Program-made: the position numbers and the translations under genes | Shown here: positions 33,599 to 42,137 of the stretch, in pieces | How the letters are laid out: each line of letters begins with the position of its first letter | Numbering within the stretch: position 1 is the stretch's first letter | Notes under the pieces: generated by a model | Told to the model about the DNA's origin: nothing | The model's input: only the letters and a program-made list of their open reading frames with translations | Databases searched by the model: none | Origin: Aquamicrobium sp. LC103 | Lineage (GTDB): Bacteria > Pseudomonadota > Alphaproteobacteria > Rhizobiales > Rhizobiaceae | Assembly (NCBI RefSeq): GCF_001014615.2 | Contig: NZ_LBCQ02000002.1 | Span: 62,001 to 126,000, forward strand | Direction: 5' to 3' | DNA length: 64,000 nt

Positions 33599-34402
33599 TC
33601 ACTCGGCTCCGTGTTCATGCCTGTCCTCGATGGGAATAGGGATGAGGTCCAGCGGTCCCCAACCGCGCAAACGCAATTGCTTGAAGTCTTGACTGGAGAG
33701 ATCGACCGCGATTTCCGTAGTGAACGGACCGACATAGGTACTGGCGTCGAAATCTCTGAAATTGATGCCCGCGGCGTTCATTGCCTGGAACACCCTGCAA
33801 ATGGCCGAGACACAAATCGGCACGAGATCGAGATAGGTTTGGTCGTCAGGGTATCGGTGCTGGGAACGAAATTTACGGATCGCTGGAAGCCCGAGCTGCG
33901 AGTCGATCAACGAAAATCGTGCGGTGGCCGTCGCGCCCCTCACAAAGGTATCGAGATATGGCGATGCGCGTGAAGGATCGAGCCGCGCGTCCAGGTCGTC
34001 CAATCGTACATGGTGGGACATTCGGACCGGAGCACCGTGCAGCGTGGGGTGGCTTGCGAGCAAAAAGGAGGCGCCGAGCCAGCGTTCCACTCCACCTCTA
34101 TCGAGGTGCAGGCGTCGCTGAAGGCTTCGAAACAACGGGTGGTCTCGGTGATGGATCGCGTTTCGTACTGCGATCACAAGGGCCGTGTCCCCGTGGTCGA
34201 AATACGGAAAGAGATGCTTCGATACATCATAGAGTGTATGAAAGCTCTCAAGCATCATTTCAAAAAAGCGATCGATATTGTCGATCGCTTCTTCGGCGTC
34301 GATCTTGAACAGATCGCCGAAGCGCATATGCGCTTCACTGTAAATTCTCATGGTATTTGCGAGTCTTCTGATCGCATTCTCGATGATTTGACTGCTATCC
34401 AA
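33599..34402 (-). CDS. HEPN-like protein with RNxxxH motif
   Basis: A 267-residue protein starting at a TTG (34,402) with GAGGA eight bases upstream. An all-helical N-terminus contains VIAVRNAIHHRDHPLFRSL, where R80-N81-x3-H85 fits the Rx4-6H active-site pattern of HEPN ribonucleases. The preceding helices have the expected length for a HEPN bundle. The C-terminal half (FVRGATATARFSLIDSQLGLPAIRKF, DFDASTYVGPFTTEIAVDL) is unfamiliar. It leads the two-gene unit with the downstream unknown protein. A toxin or defence effector role is inferred from the motif and neighbourhood only. Confidence 0.65.
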   Translation of the reverse strand: MDSSQIIENAIRRLANTMRIYSEAHMRFGDLFKIDAEEAIDNIDRFFEMMLESFHTLYDVSKHLFPYFDHGDTALVIAVRNAIHHRDHPLFRSLQRRLHLDRGGVERWLGASFLLASHPTLHGAPVRMSHHVRLDDLDARLDPSRASPYLDTFVRGATATARFSLIDSQLGLPAIRKFRSQHRYPDDQTYLDLVPICVSAICRVFQAMNAAGINFRDFDASTYVGPFTTEIAVDLSSQDFKQLRLRGWGPLDLIPIPIEDRHEHGAE

Positions 34403-34524
34403 GGGCTTATCCTCGCGTGACGCTCGCGGTTCGCCAGGCGTTTTGGCCCGATCAGTGGCGATTTTTGAGTATATTGCGTGCCGAAGTTCGATCTCCGATC
34501 GGGCTGCACAGCCCCTTTATCCAT

Positions 34525-35562
34525 CTATCTATTGATGGCTTTCTGAAGTGCCGCAATCCTCTCCAGTATGTCGTCGAACGACGGCGGGGCTTCGTCAAAC
34601 ATCATCGGCGCCATTGCTCGATAGTCGGCGCGCAAGTCCTTCACACGCGATTTGTCCGGCATGAGCCGCAGCGTCCCCGGTCGAGCAGTGTCGTAGCTGG
34701 CCCAGCCCGATCGAAAGAAAGTCGCCTTGTGCTTCGCAACCTGCGCCAGCAGGTCGAAGTCGGCGACGGCCGCCTTGCCCTCGGCTGTGTCGAGCAACAT
34801 GGCGAGATCGTAATAGTGACGGGAGAAATATTGCGGCATCGGCGAATCCGGCGGGCGGTGCGCTTCCGCATGGAGCGCCGTGGCCTTTTCCCAGAAGGTG
34901 CGGCGGGCGGACAGGACGGTGACGGCGACATCCGGCGCGTCGAAGAAATCGGGAAAATCCTCCGCCGAATAGGGGTGGATCGTCTTTTCTTCGGTCGGCC
35001 AGGGATCTCCGCGCGCGCCCATCTCCAGCTTCACGCGCGGCGTGATGTAGCCGATGCTTTCATATTCGGTCGCGGGAAGCGCGGTGGGATAGTGGAAGTT
35101 CACCGTCTGCGCGTCATTGGGGTCGATTTCCAGCGACCATGCTCCGGCGCCAGGCTCGCCAAGATGCTCCACGATCGCGGCGCGGAGTGCCGGAAGTAGT
35201 TTGTCGGCGATATGCCGTTCGACATCGATCACAAGGTGGTCGATGAGCTGGCTGGTCTTCTTCCTGCTGAGCCCTTCCCGCTCGGGATCGCGGTCCCCGG
35301 TGTAGCCGAGATCCGCGCGATCGAAGGAGAGATCAATATCCTCGGAGAAGCGGTGGATGGCGTTGAAGGCTTTCGACAGCGACGTGCCACCCTTGAAGAC
35401 CAGCGAGGCGGTATCCTTGCCCTGCACCGCGAACAGCCGTTTCAGCGTCCAGCAGACCCAAAAATCCTTTTCGACGATCGTGTTCGCCATGCCGCGGGCC
35501 GCGCCCGTTTCCCCGAAGAGGGCGGCGCGGTCCTCGGTCGGAAGCAGGGCGACCTTATCCAT
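34525..35562 (-). CDS. abiEii: AbiEii-type nucleotidyltransferase toxin
   Basis: A 345-residue protein from the ATG at 35,562, which overlaps the antitoxin stop by 8 bp. It has the AbiEii nucleotidyltransferase motifs: FKGGTSLSKAF (residues 57-66) and SEDIDLSFD (73-81, with the Asp pair), followed by LIDHLVIDVERHIADKL, the central YPTALP...VKLEMGARGDPWP region and FWEKATALHAE. It belongs to type IV toxin-antitoxin systems that arrest growth during phage infection. Length is close to family norms. All key residues that I can recognise are present. Confidence 0.9.
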   Translation of the reverse strand: MDKVALLPTEDRAALFGETGAARGMANTIVEKDFWVCWTLKRLFAVQGKDTASLVFKGGTSLSKAFNAIHRFSEDIDLSFDRADLGYTGDRDPEREGLSRKKTSQLIDHLVIDVERHIADKLLPALRAAIVEHLGEPGAGAWSLEIDPNDAQTVNFHYPTALPATEYESIGYITPRVKLEMGARGDPWPTEEKTIHPYSAEDFPDFFDAPDVAVTVLSARRTFWEKATALHAEAHRPPDSPMPQYFSRHYYDLAMLLDTAEGKAAVADFDLLAQVAKHKATFFRSGWASYDTARPGTLRLMPDKSRVKDLRADYRAMAPMMFDEAPPSFDDILERIAALQKAINR

Positions 35563-36184
35563 TGCTTCCAACCAAATCTGCGCTGGCGATCGAGGCGAGC
35601 GTAGGCCGCATCCAGGCGGGAGCTTGAGTGGCCGAGGCCGCGAGGGTCTTCTTGTCGGACGCCGACAGATGATGCGCCGCGACCTGCGCGACATCGGTGG
35701 CGCGCAACGGACCTACATGCCGGAGCGCCTGAACGACGGTGCCCGCCGGACTGCCGGGGGCGATCAGGTGCTTGGGGGATGCGTGCCGGAGGTCGACCAC
35801 GCGCTTGCCCAGCACCACGCGCCGGGATGGCCCGTCGGTCAGGTAGGTGTTCTTCGCTGGCATCTGCGTCGTCAGGCCGAGGGCGTTTGCGGCTCGAGCG
35901 CCTGCGATCTGCACCTGTGATCCTGTCTCACGCGCCAACGCCTGCGCGACGTCATCGGGCGTGGGCGAGAGCTGTCCGAGTTTCGGATGAAGCTTGGGAT
36001 AATCATACAGGCCACGGGTCAGGCGACGCAGCGCGCCGTTTTTGACCAATCGCGAAAGAGCCTGATCGACCGCTGCGCGTCCGGCAACGTTCAGGAAGTC
36101 GCTGGGCGTGAAGACGCCGCCACGACCGCTAGAACGGACGCGCTTCATAATCCGATCGGGAACCGATGTGACCAGCGTTTTCAT
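35555..36184 (-). CDS. abiEi: AbiEi-type antitoxin/autorepressor (DUF6088)
   Basis: A 209-residue protein with an N-terminal winged helix (RIMKRVRSSGRGGVFTPSDFLNVAGRAAVDQALSRLVKNGALRRLTRGLYDYP) and the DUF6088 continuation (DDVAQALARETGSQVQIAGARAANALGLTTQMP). AbiEi antitoxins repress their own operon through the wing domain; consistent with this, a perfect 10-bp inverted repeat sits just upstream of the ATG. It overlaps the toxin gene by 8 bp. No ribosome site separates the repeat from the ATG, so the message may be leaderless. Confidence 0.88.
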   Translation of the reverse strand: MKTLVTSVPDRIMKRVRSSGRGGVFTPSDFLNVAGRAAVDQALSRLVKNGALRRLTRGLYDYPKLHPKLGQLSPTPDDVAQALARETGSQVQIAGARAANALGLTTQMPAKNTYLTDGPSRRVVLGKRVVDLRHASPKHLIAPGSPAGTVVQALRHVGPLRATDVAQVAAHHLSASDKKTLAASATQAPAWMRPTLASIASADLVGSNG

Positions 36185-36185
36185 A

Positions 36186-36215
36186 TGTCAGAAAATAGCC
36201 TATGTTTTTCTGACA
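36186..36215 (-). promoter_or_regulatory. Inverted-repeat operator of the abiE operon
   Basis: TGTCAGAAAA (36,186-36,195) and TTTTCTGACA (36,206-36,215) are perfect 10-bp arms separated by 10 bp, one base upstream of the AbiEi start codon. AbiEi proteins are known to bind such repeats cooperatively. Confidence 0.75.
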
Positions 36216-36314
36216 TTCAAGGTCTGCGAATTTCCCCGTGCGTTGTCGGTTTCCGGCAAGTGGGCGTTCAATTGGAACCGCCAAGGAAGCGATCGGATGC
36301 TTCACGCTCCTAGC

Positions 36315-37940
36315 CTAGTTGGGCCTATCCAGCTCGCTGTCTAGGCTCACGAAATCGTAAGCAGGTGCTGGTAAATTTTGAGCGGGTGGCGCCTGGGGCA
36401 CCGATGCGGCAGGTATCGGTCCGACTGCCTTGTCTGCTTCAAGCTTCTTCGCAACGGCAGCGAGAGGATGCACGAGGAAATGCTGGTTCAGCGCGTCCAC
36501 AATGCCCTTTTCCTTTTCCAGCTTGGCTAGATCGAGAACTGCCCGCCCGTCCTTCCAGTCAATGGGCGACTTGATGCGCTTTTCTTTTTCCTCGGCCAGT
36601 TTCGCCAAAGCTTCGGGAGCGATGGAGCCCGATGTCCAGATTTCGAAGCGGTGCTGGGCTTCGCGCAGGCTGTTGTGTTCTCGATAGTGAGCTTTGACGA
36701 TAGAAATCTTCTTCAGCCAGGTTTCGACTTCTTCCAAACTTAGAACCCCGCCCGGCTCCTTGCCCTTACACTCAATCGCCGTGACGGACTTGGTCTGGTG
36801 CGTGATTTTTTGAACGTCGATTTCGGCCGTCTTCCCTGAGCTTGGATCCGTTGCCTTGATGTTCATGTCAATCGACGCCGCGTCACGCCGCGCCAAATAT
36901 CCGGCCACTAGTTCGAACAGGACGCCGCGAAGATTGCCGTTTCGCCCTTCGATATCAAAGAGACTATCGAGAAGCAGAGTTAAGCGCTCGGGGCTTGATG
37001 AGGAGTACTTTGCTGCGTTCTTAAGCACCTCGCAGAGCGAAGAGACTGCTGCCCCGACGCGTTTGCCAAACAGGTCTTTCGGCGTTGCCATGACAATGCC
37101 TGCCGCATGCCCTGCGGTCAGCGCTTCGCCGGTGAATGCTTCCGCTACGAGGATCGATAACACACGGATATCGCCGAACGTCGACTTGAGCACCCTTGAT
37201 TTGCGGATGAAGTACTGGATCTGGTTCGCCGTCAGCATGCCTTCAGCAAACACGTCAGCAACGACGAAGCCGGGTTTTGCCGGGCCACCTTGCAATGGGA
37301 GCAAATAGCTCGGTCCTGCGAGATCGAAGGGAAACGGTCCGATTGCCTTCAACTCGGCGTCCCCTCGTATCCGTATCGAGTTATAGCTCGCAAAACCGAT
37401 CCTACGGCACCATTCGCGCAACCCGTCGAGCAAAATGCGTTCCGTGAGATCACGGGCGCGCATAGTGGCGAAGCTGCCCTCGGCGAGAGAGTATGCCAAC
37501 TGATAGCAAGCACCTTCATCGGCATCCCACACTTCTTTCATAAAGTCGGCAGCGCGCAGGCGCTTGGCGATTGTGTCGACGTGTAGCTGTCCTTTCGTCG
37601 GATTGACCGGTGCGCCGCTGATCGTTGGAAACTGCGCGGCTTGGATGAGACCTCCGCGGGCGATCAGCCCGTCAATTGCTGCGGCATAGATCGAGCCGGA
37701 CTCCCTCATGTCGCGTATGAAGTTCAGCCAGAAATTGTCCCTGTTCCGATCCTTTGCCAGGTAGAGGAACGCCTCCCGCTTCGGCAACAGGGGAACCGGG
37801 AACCGGCGCACCGGTTCATTGGCGCGCGAAACCCTCTGCCGTGCGGCCTCGGGTGTCAGGCCGGCGGTGACAAATGCCTCTACGATCCGCGAGGATCGAG
37901 ACGGGCCATGCTCTGTAAGATACTGGGCGACGGAAATCAT
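36315..37940 (-). CDS. Winged-helix N-terminus plus PD-(D/E)XK-type nuclease domain protein
   Basis: A 541-residue protein. The N-terminus (ISVAQYLTEHGPSRSSRIVEAFVTAGLTPEAARQRVSRANEPVRRF) looks like a winged helix. Near residues 370-395 TAEIDVQKITHQTKSVTAIECKGKEPGGV has the EID...ECK spacing of a restriction-type nuclease core, followed by a helical region and a Pro-rich tail. I know no named family with this arrangement. It lies downstream of the Gabija-like pair on the same strand but behind a hairpin, so it is probably a separate transcription unit within the defence island. Confidence 0.7.
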   Translation of the reverse strand: MISVAQYLTEHGPSRSSRIVEAFVTAGLTPEAARQRVSRANEPVRRFPVPLLPKREAFLYLAKDRNRDNFWLNFIRDMRESGSIYAAAIDGLIARGGLIQAAQFPTISGAPVNPTKGQLHVDTIAKRLRAADFMKEVWDADEGACYQLAYSLAEGSFATMRARDLTERILLDGLREWCRRIGFASYNSIRIRGDAELKAIGPFPFDLAGPSYLLPLQGGPAKPGFVVADVFAEGMLTANQIQYFIRKSRVLKSTFGDIRVLSILVAEAFTGEALTAGHAAGIVMATPKDLFGKRVGAAVSSLCEVLKNAAKYSSSSPERLTLLLDSLFDIEGRNGNLRGVLFELVAGYLARRDAASIDMNIKATDPSSGKTAEIDVQKITHQTKSVTAIECKGKEPGGVLSLEEVETWLKKISIVKAHYREHNSLREAQHRFEIWTSGSIAPEALAKLAEEKEKRIKSPIDWKDGRAVLDLAKLEKEKGIVDALNQHFLVHPLAAVAKKLEADKAVGPIPAASVPQAPPAQNLPAPAYDFVSLDSELDRPN

Positions 37941-38094
37941 GAGCCTATGTCACACTGCTTAATTTATTAATATAACTACCTTGGGCGGCTCCGTTTTTCA
38001 ACGCCAAGAAGAGGCCATTTTATTTCAATCAGTTAGGTGGTCCGTTTTTCGAAACGGCGAACGGTTGATGTCACACAGGGTAGCGCTGCCGCCA
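37941..38094 (-). terminator. Spacer with strong hairpin after the gajB-like gene
   Basis: CCGTTT-TTCG-AAACGG at 38,042-38,057 is a perfect 6-bp stem closed by a TTCG loop, 38 bp past the helicase stop. The rest is AT-rich (AATTTATTAATATAAC near 37,959-37,975), a likely promoter zone for the downstream nuclease gene. Confidence 0.5.
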
Positions 38095-39171
38095 TCAAGG
38101 AGCCCAGCGCTCAGCCTGTATTCCGCATTTTTTCCCGTCGAACACGAATGCGACGCTGAAGCGCGCTCTCGTCACGGCGACATACATTTTGGCCGCTGAT
38201 TTCTCGACGTGGCTGAGACTTCCGGACGCCAGCCAGGAAACTGCTTTACCGTGGGGATAAATCAGCACTCGATCGAAGGTGAGGCCCTTCGCCTCGCCGA
38301 AGTTCATCGCGTTATAGGGGGCGCATTTGGTCTTGGCGGAATATCGAAGCGTCTGCGGGGAGTACGCGGTCATGTAAGCGCCTACGTCCGCACTCGCGAC
38401 GAGGAACACGCCATCATGATCGGTGACCTCAGTGTTTTTGGAAATTGTCTTCGGTTCCAAAGGGAAGAAGCTGTCGCCAAGATCGGCAATGACCTGGCTG
38501 CAGCGATGGGTGTGGCACTCGTAGTCGATCGTGACCAATCCCGCCTTCTTCCACTGCTCGAATTTCTTGATGATTGCCGGGCCGGCAAAACCCTTGTTTT
38601 TTGGGGCGTTGTTCGTCGAGAAGGTGGCCTGACGGTGATCGCCGACAAAGGTTACCGGGATTCCAGACCTAAGAATAAGCTCAAGCAGGTCGAGGTCGTA
38701 GCCGGCCATGTCCTGGATTTCGTCGATGATCAGGTGACTAAAGCGAGCCTTGAGCCGCCGCATGATCGCGCCGCCGGAGCGCTTGTCGCATTCGCAGATG
38801 AACTTCGCGATCTTGTCAGAATAGACTCGGCTACCATCAACGAAGTAGTGCGCACCGGTCTTCGTTGCGGGAATATAGGGGACTGATTTTCCCTCGATCC
38901 AATGAATGCCGTCGATGCGGTGCTTATGCATCGCCGAACGGTATGGACGGGCGAGTTCTCTGAGCAGAAAGGTGTACCAAGACAGAACTTCAACGTGCGA
39001 TGGAATGACGGGCCGACGCTTGTAGGCCTTCAGCTGGATTTCGCGGACATTGTTACGCGTGTAGGTGATCAGGGCAGTGATGCCCTGATCGGAGGCGAGT
39101 GCCTGGTCGACCACGCGAGTGGTTTTCCCTCCACCGGCTGCCGAGATGATGATGCGACTAGCGGACGGCAC
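38095..39171 (-). CDS. gajB: UvrD/PcrA-like helicase, GajB-like
   Basis: I start at the GTG at 39,171, overlapping the upstream gene by 14 bp; an in-frame start at 39,201 is also possible. The 358 residues contain a compact set of superfamily 1 helicase motifs: SAAGGGKTT (I), HLIIDEIQDM (II), FVGDHRQATF (III), GLTFDRVLIYP (V) and YVAVTRAR (VI). It is shorter than the usual GajB of nearly 500 residues, mainly through reduced accessory subdomains. With the upstream OLD nuclease it forms a Gabija-type anti-phage pair. Confidence 0.8.
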   Translation of the reverse strand: MPSASRIIISAAGGGKTTRVVDQALASDQGITALITYTRNNVREIQLKAYKRRPVIPSHVEVLSWYTFLLRELARPYRSAMHKHRIDGIHWIEGKSVPYIPATKTGAHYFVDGSRVYSDKIAKFICECDKRSGGAIMRRLKARFSHLIIDEIQDMAGYDLDLLELILRSGIPVTFVGDHRQATFSTNNAPKNKGFAGPAIIKKFEQWKKAGLVTIDYECHTHRCSQVIADLGDSFFPLEPKTISKNTEVTDHDGVFLVASADVGAYMTAYSPQTLRYSAKTKCAPYNAMNFGEAKGLTFDRVLIYPHGKAVSWLASGSLSHVEKSAAKMYVAVTRARFSVAFVFDGKKCGIQAERWAP

Positions 39172-40756
39172 GGGCGATATAATCCGGAGGCGACCAATCA
39201 ACGCTGGTCTCGAAGAATCTCAGTGCCGTGTCGGCTTTATGACTTGCCATGTATGCTAGGGCTGCAGCGTCATTCGAGAATGATTGGCCCAGGACCGAGT
39301 TGACGGTCGCGAGCCCATTCTTGGCAAGAAGCTGAGGCTCGAGAGTGTTGAGGCTCTCGTCGTCATCATACTGGATAGTGACAATAGCCGACCCGAGGTA
39401 GTCAGCGTATTTTGTCTTGAGCGCCGATACGCTCCCATCATTGTCCGTCACCACGTCGGCCGTTTTCTTGAGCAGTACGGCAATTTCGAGGAAGCGTTTA
39501 AAGGCAAGCGAGTTTACCGAGATCACGTCAACGCCGTCCTCCAACGGTGCCTTGCCGTGCCGCTTCTCGTAGGCGCGCTGGACGATGAGCTCGTCTGACG
39601 GACCCTCAACAAGAATAGAGCGCTTCGCAAGGATTAGCCGCAAGGTGTCATGGCCCGGCAGTTTCATAAAGTAGTCTTGCGTCGACTTATCCTTGAGATC
39701 TGTGAGACGAATGCCCTCGCCACGCTGGAAGAGGAGAACCGATTCGACGCCCAGTTTGTTGAGGACGAAACTACTGTGCGTCGTGATGAAAATCTGGCGC
39801 GAACCGGCGTTTGCCGAGATATGGCCGATCAACTCGCTGAGACTTGCGTAGGAGAGATGGTTCTCAGCCTCCTCTATGAGAATGATGTGCGACTTCGCTG
39901 AGGTCTCCATCGCGAGCTTGATCTTGACCGAATTCTGCTCGCCTTTGCCGACAAGGGGGAGGGGAATGTCGTCGAGGTGCGGCATGATGCCAGCCTCCCA
40001 GTTTGCCCTGGCCGAGGTGTCGAGTGAGACCGAAATCACCTTGTCGCTGATACCACCCTTCTTGGTCGCAAGCGCGTCGTTGATCGTTTTGACCTTCGGC
40101 TGTTCAAGAAATCGATCCTTCATCAGCCGGTAACTCAGCGCCAGGTCTACTTTCTCCTTCGGGCTCAGGCTCTCCTTCACGATATCGACGACGTATCGGC
40201 TGGCGGCAGCGCTGTTCCTGATTGTGCTTGCGTCGATCAGGCTGGTCTGCAGTGGAATGCCGCGGGCATTGATGATTTCGTTCTCGGCGAAATCGCGCCA
40301 TTTGATCCAGTAGTACTCCACTGGTAGCGTTCGAATCTCTGAGGGCTCAGAAACGTATTGTGCGAAATCTTCTGCGTGAGCGGGATTGAGTTCGATGACA
40401 AGGCTGACGCCGGGTTGGTCAAGGCCAAGGCTATTATTATCGCCTTTGAGCTTTGTGAGGGTAGAGTCGTCAGCGAGATAAACTTCAATGACAATACGGG
40501 GCGGCTCCGGAGACGTGCCTTTCTCCAACGCCTCGATATACGCTTCAACAAGATCAATGTTGAAAAGATACGGATGCAACTCGACGAGCAGAGGTCTACC
40601 GTTGAGCTGACCTGTCATAGCGAGATGGATGGCTTCCAGCAAAGTCGACTTGCCACATTCATTGTTTCCGACAATGACGTTTAGTTTTTCGTTGAGAGAA
40701 ACGTTTGCCGATTTCAGGCAGCGGTAGTTTTCTATAATGACTCTTTGAATGAACAC
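39158..40756 (-). CDS. gajA: OLD-family ATPase/TOPRIM endonuclease, GajA-like (class 2 OLD)
   Basis: A 532-residue protein from the GTG at 40,756 (GGGGAGG about eight bases upstream). The ABC-type ATPase part has Walker A (VGNNECGKSTLLEAIH, residues 29-44), Walker B (IILIEEAENHLS, about 289) and the switch ITTHSSF. A TOPRIM domain follows with ILVEGPSDELIV (about 379) and ADVVTDNDGS, keeping the Glu and DxD-type acids. OLD plus UvrD in tandem is the class 2 OLD or Gabija arrangement, known to nick DNA when nucleotide pools fall. All catalytic motifs look intact. Confidence 0.85.
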   Translation of the reverse strand: MFIQRVIIENYRCLKSANVSLNEKLNVIVGNNECGKSTLLEAIHLAMTGQLNGRPLLVELHPYLFNIDLVEAYIEALEKGTSPEPPRIVIEVYLADDSTLTKLKGDNNSLGLDQPGVSLVIELNPAHAEDFAQYVSEPSEIRTLPVEYYWIKWRDFAENEIINARGIPLQTSLIDASTIRNSAAASRYVVDIVKESLSPKEKVDLALSYRLMKDRFLEQPKVKTINDALATKKGGISDKVISVSLDTSARANWEAGIMPHLDDIPLPLVGKGEQNSVKIKLAMETSAKSHIILIEEAENHLSYASLSELIGHISANAGSRQIFITTHSSFVLNKLGVESVLLFQRGEGIRLTDLKDKSTQDYFMKLPGHDTLRLILAKRSILVEGPSDELIVQRAYEKRHGKAPLEDGVDVISVNSLAFKRFLEIAVLLKKTADVVTDNDGSVSALKTKYADYLGSAIVTIQYDDDESLNTLEPQLLAKNGLATVNSVLGQSFSNDAAALAYMASHKADTALRFFETSVDWSPPDYIARAVR

Positions 40757-40997
40757 GCGATTGCCTCCCCCTCGTGGCAAAGCTAGCATGAGCATTCGAA
40801 CTTGCCAGATTCGCCAATTAACGAAAACCTCATAGCTTCAACTTGATTTCATCTACCTACTCATTGTCGTCAGCGGCGTTAACGGATCCTGTCGCGAGTT
40901 TGTCGCGACCGTTACGGTTTGAGCAGCAGTTCGTGGAAGGCATCTGTTGGTTCGAGCAGGCCTTGGCAATTTGGCCGAGCTCTTTCAGAGTGCAGAA
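40757..40997. promoter_or_regulatory. Divergent promoter region of two defence units
   Basis: About 240 bp between gajA (leftward) and the unknown/STAND pair (rightward). It is AT-rich at 40,800-40,860. It contains TGTCGCGA twice at 11-bp spacing near 40,892-40,910, each with a TCGCGA palindrome, a possible shared operator. Confidence 0.4.
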
Positions 40998-42137
40998 ATG
41001 GCCGGGATAAAGGGTAAGGGCGCGAAAAAAGCGAAGGGAGCCGATCGGCAGTCGGCGGAGCGCGACGATCTCATCAGAGATGCGGGCGGCTACGACTGGG
41101 GCTGGCCCGCCATCGAGATGGTCATGGCCAATATGGAGTTGTCGCGGCGCCTAGCCGCCGGCGGCTTTTCGGGCTGCGGCTATGGCATCATCCCCGATGG
41201 CGTGCCCTTCATAACACTCGTCGGCTCCAACGTTCGCGGAATGAAGTCCGCGCTCGCGCTGCTGAAGGAATGGACCACGCTATCCGGACCTAACGCCATC
41301 CGTATCGAAATCGCTTACGATGGGCCTGGCTATGTGCTCGCAATCTCGCAGCAGGTAGATCTCCTGCGCTGGCGTGTTTCTGGCATCGACACTGTCCGTC
41401 AGCCGCTGATGATGGTGACGAGCCACATCAAGCGCATGGACTCGCGGCACCGGATGCTCGACCAACTCGCCAACTATGCCGAGCAGCCGGTCGCGCCGCT
41501 GTGGTTGATCGTCGCGGAGATGCCGGAAGGCGTCTCGCGCGGAGGCGGCAGTCGCGACTTCGCCTTCACGCCCAATTGGGATAACGCCATTCTCCTTCCC
41601 GGCATTGAAGTCTATCGGCGGCCCGAGCATCGGCCGCCGCACACGATGGCGAGAACTGAGGCAGAATTTGAGGCAAGGACTAAGAATGGTCCTGATCCCG
41701 GCTGGCCGCCAGCCCTACGACAGGATCCCGTGAGCCTCGCTAGCGCCCGCGAACGGCGGCTTGCGGCGTCGATGCCCAAGACGCTGCATGTGCTCCGCAA
41801 TACCCACCCGGGGGCTGCGCTGATGGAGCAAGCGCAGGCGCTGGGATGCTCCAGGTGGCAGGTCGAGCAGGCGATCTGCAATCTTCGGTCGGCCGATTTT
41901 CTCGCCTATCAGCCGAGCGGCGCGGGCAAGCGCCTCGCCATGATCAACGCCGTTCGTCACTGCGTGCTGGAGCCGGCCTCGATGGAGGTTGATCTCACCG
42001 CCATCCCGAACGATCAGATTAGCGCCCAGATAGGACTTGACGCCGCTTTCTTGTTGCGGCGCCTCGAACCAAACCGCGAGATCGGGGACGCGACTGCTGA
42101 GCGGATCGAGCGCATTCGGGAGCTCGGCTATGGCTGA
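40998..42137 (+). CDS. Unknown protein overlapping the DUF4062-STAND gene
   Basis: A 379-residue protein from the ATG at 40,998; an upstream frame to 40,947 exists but is less protein-like. The N-terminus is Lys-rich (AGIKGKGAKKAKG). A globular domain follows (YDWGWPAIEMVMANMELSRRLAAGGFSGCGYGIIPDGVPFITLVGS, IRIEIAYDGPGYVLAISQQVDLLRWRVSG). The C-terminus has an HTH-like segment (MEQAQALGCSRWQVEQAICNLRSADFLAYQ). No family was recognised. The stop overlaps the next start by 8 bp, so the two are almost certainly one system. It could be the sensor, regulator or self-protection partner of the STAND protein. Confidence 0.7.
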   Translation: MAGIKGKGAKKAKGADRQSAERDDLIRDAGGYDWGWPAIEMVMANMELSRRLAAGGFSGCGYGIIPDGVPFITLVGSNVRGMKSALALLKEWTTLSGPNAIRIEIAYDGPGYVLAISQQVDLLRWRVSGIDTVRQPLMMVTSHIKRMDSRHRMLDQLANYAEQPVAPLWLIVAEMPEGVSRGGGSRDFAFTPNWDNAILLPGIEVYRRPEHRPPHTMARTEAEFEARTKNGPDPGWPPALRQDPVSLASARERRLAASMPKTLHVLRNTHPGAALMEQAQALGCSRWQVEQAICNLRSADFLAYQPSGAGKRLAMINAVRHCVLEPASMEVDLTAIPNDQISAQIGLDAAFLLRRLEPNREIGDATAERIERIRELGYG

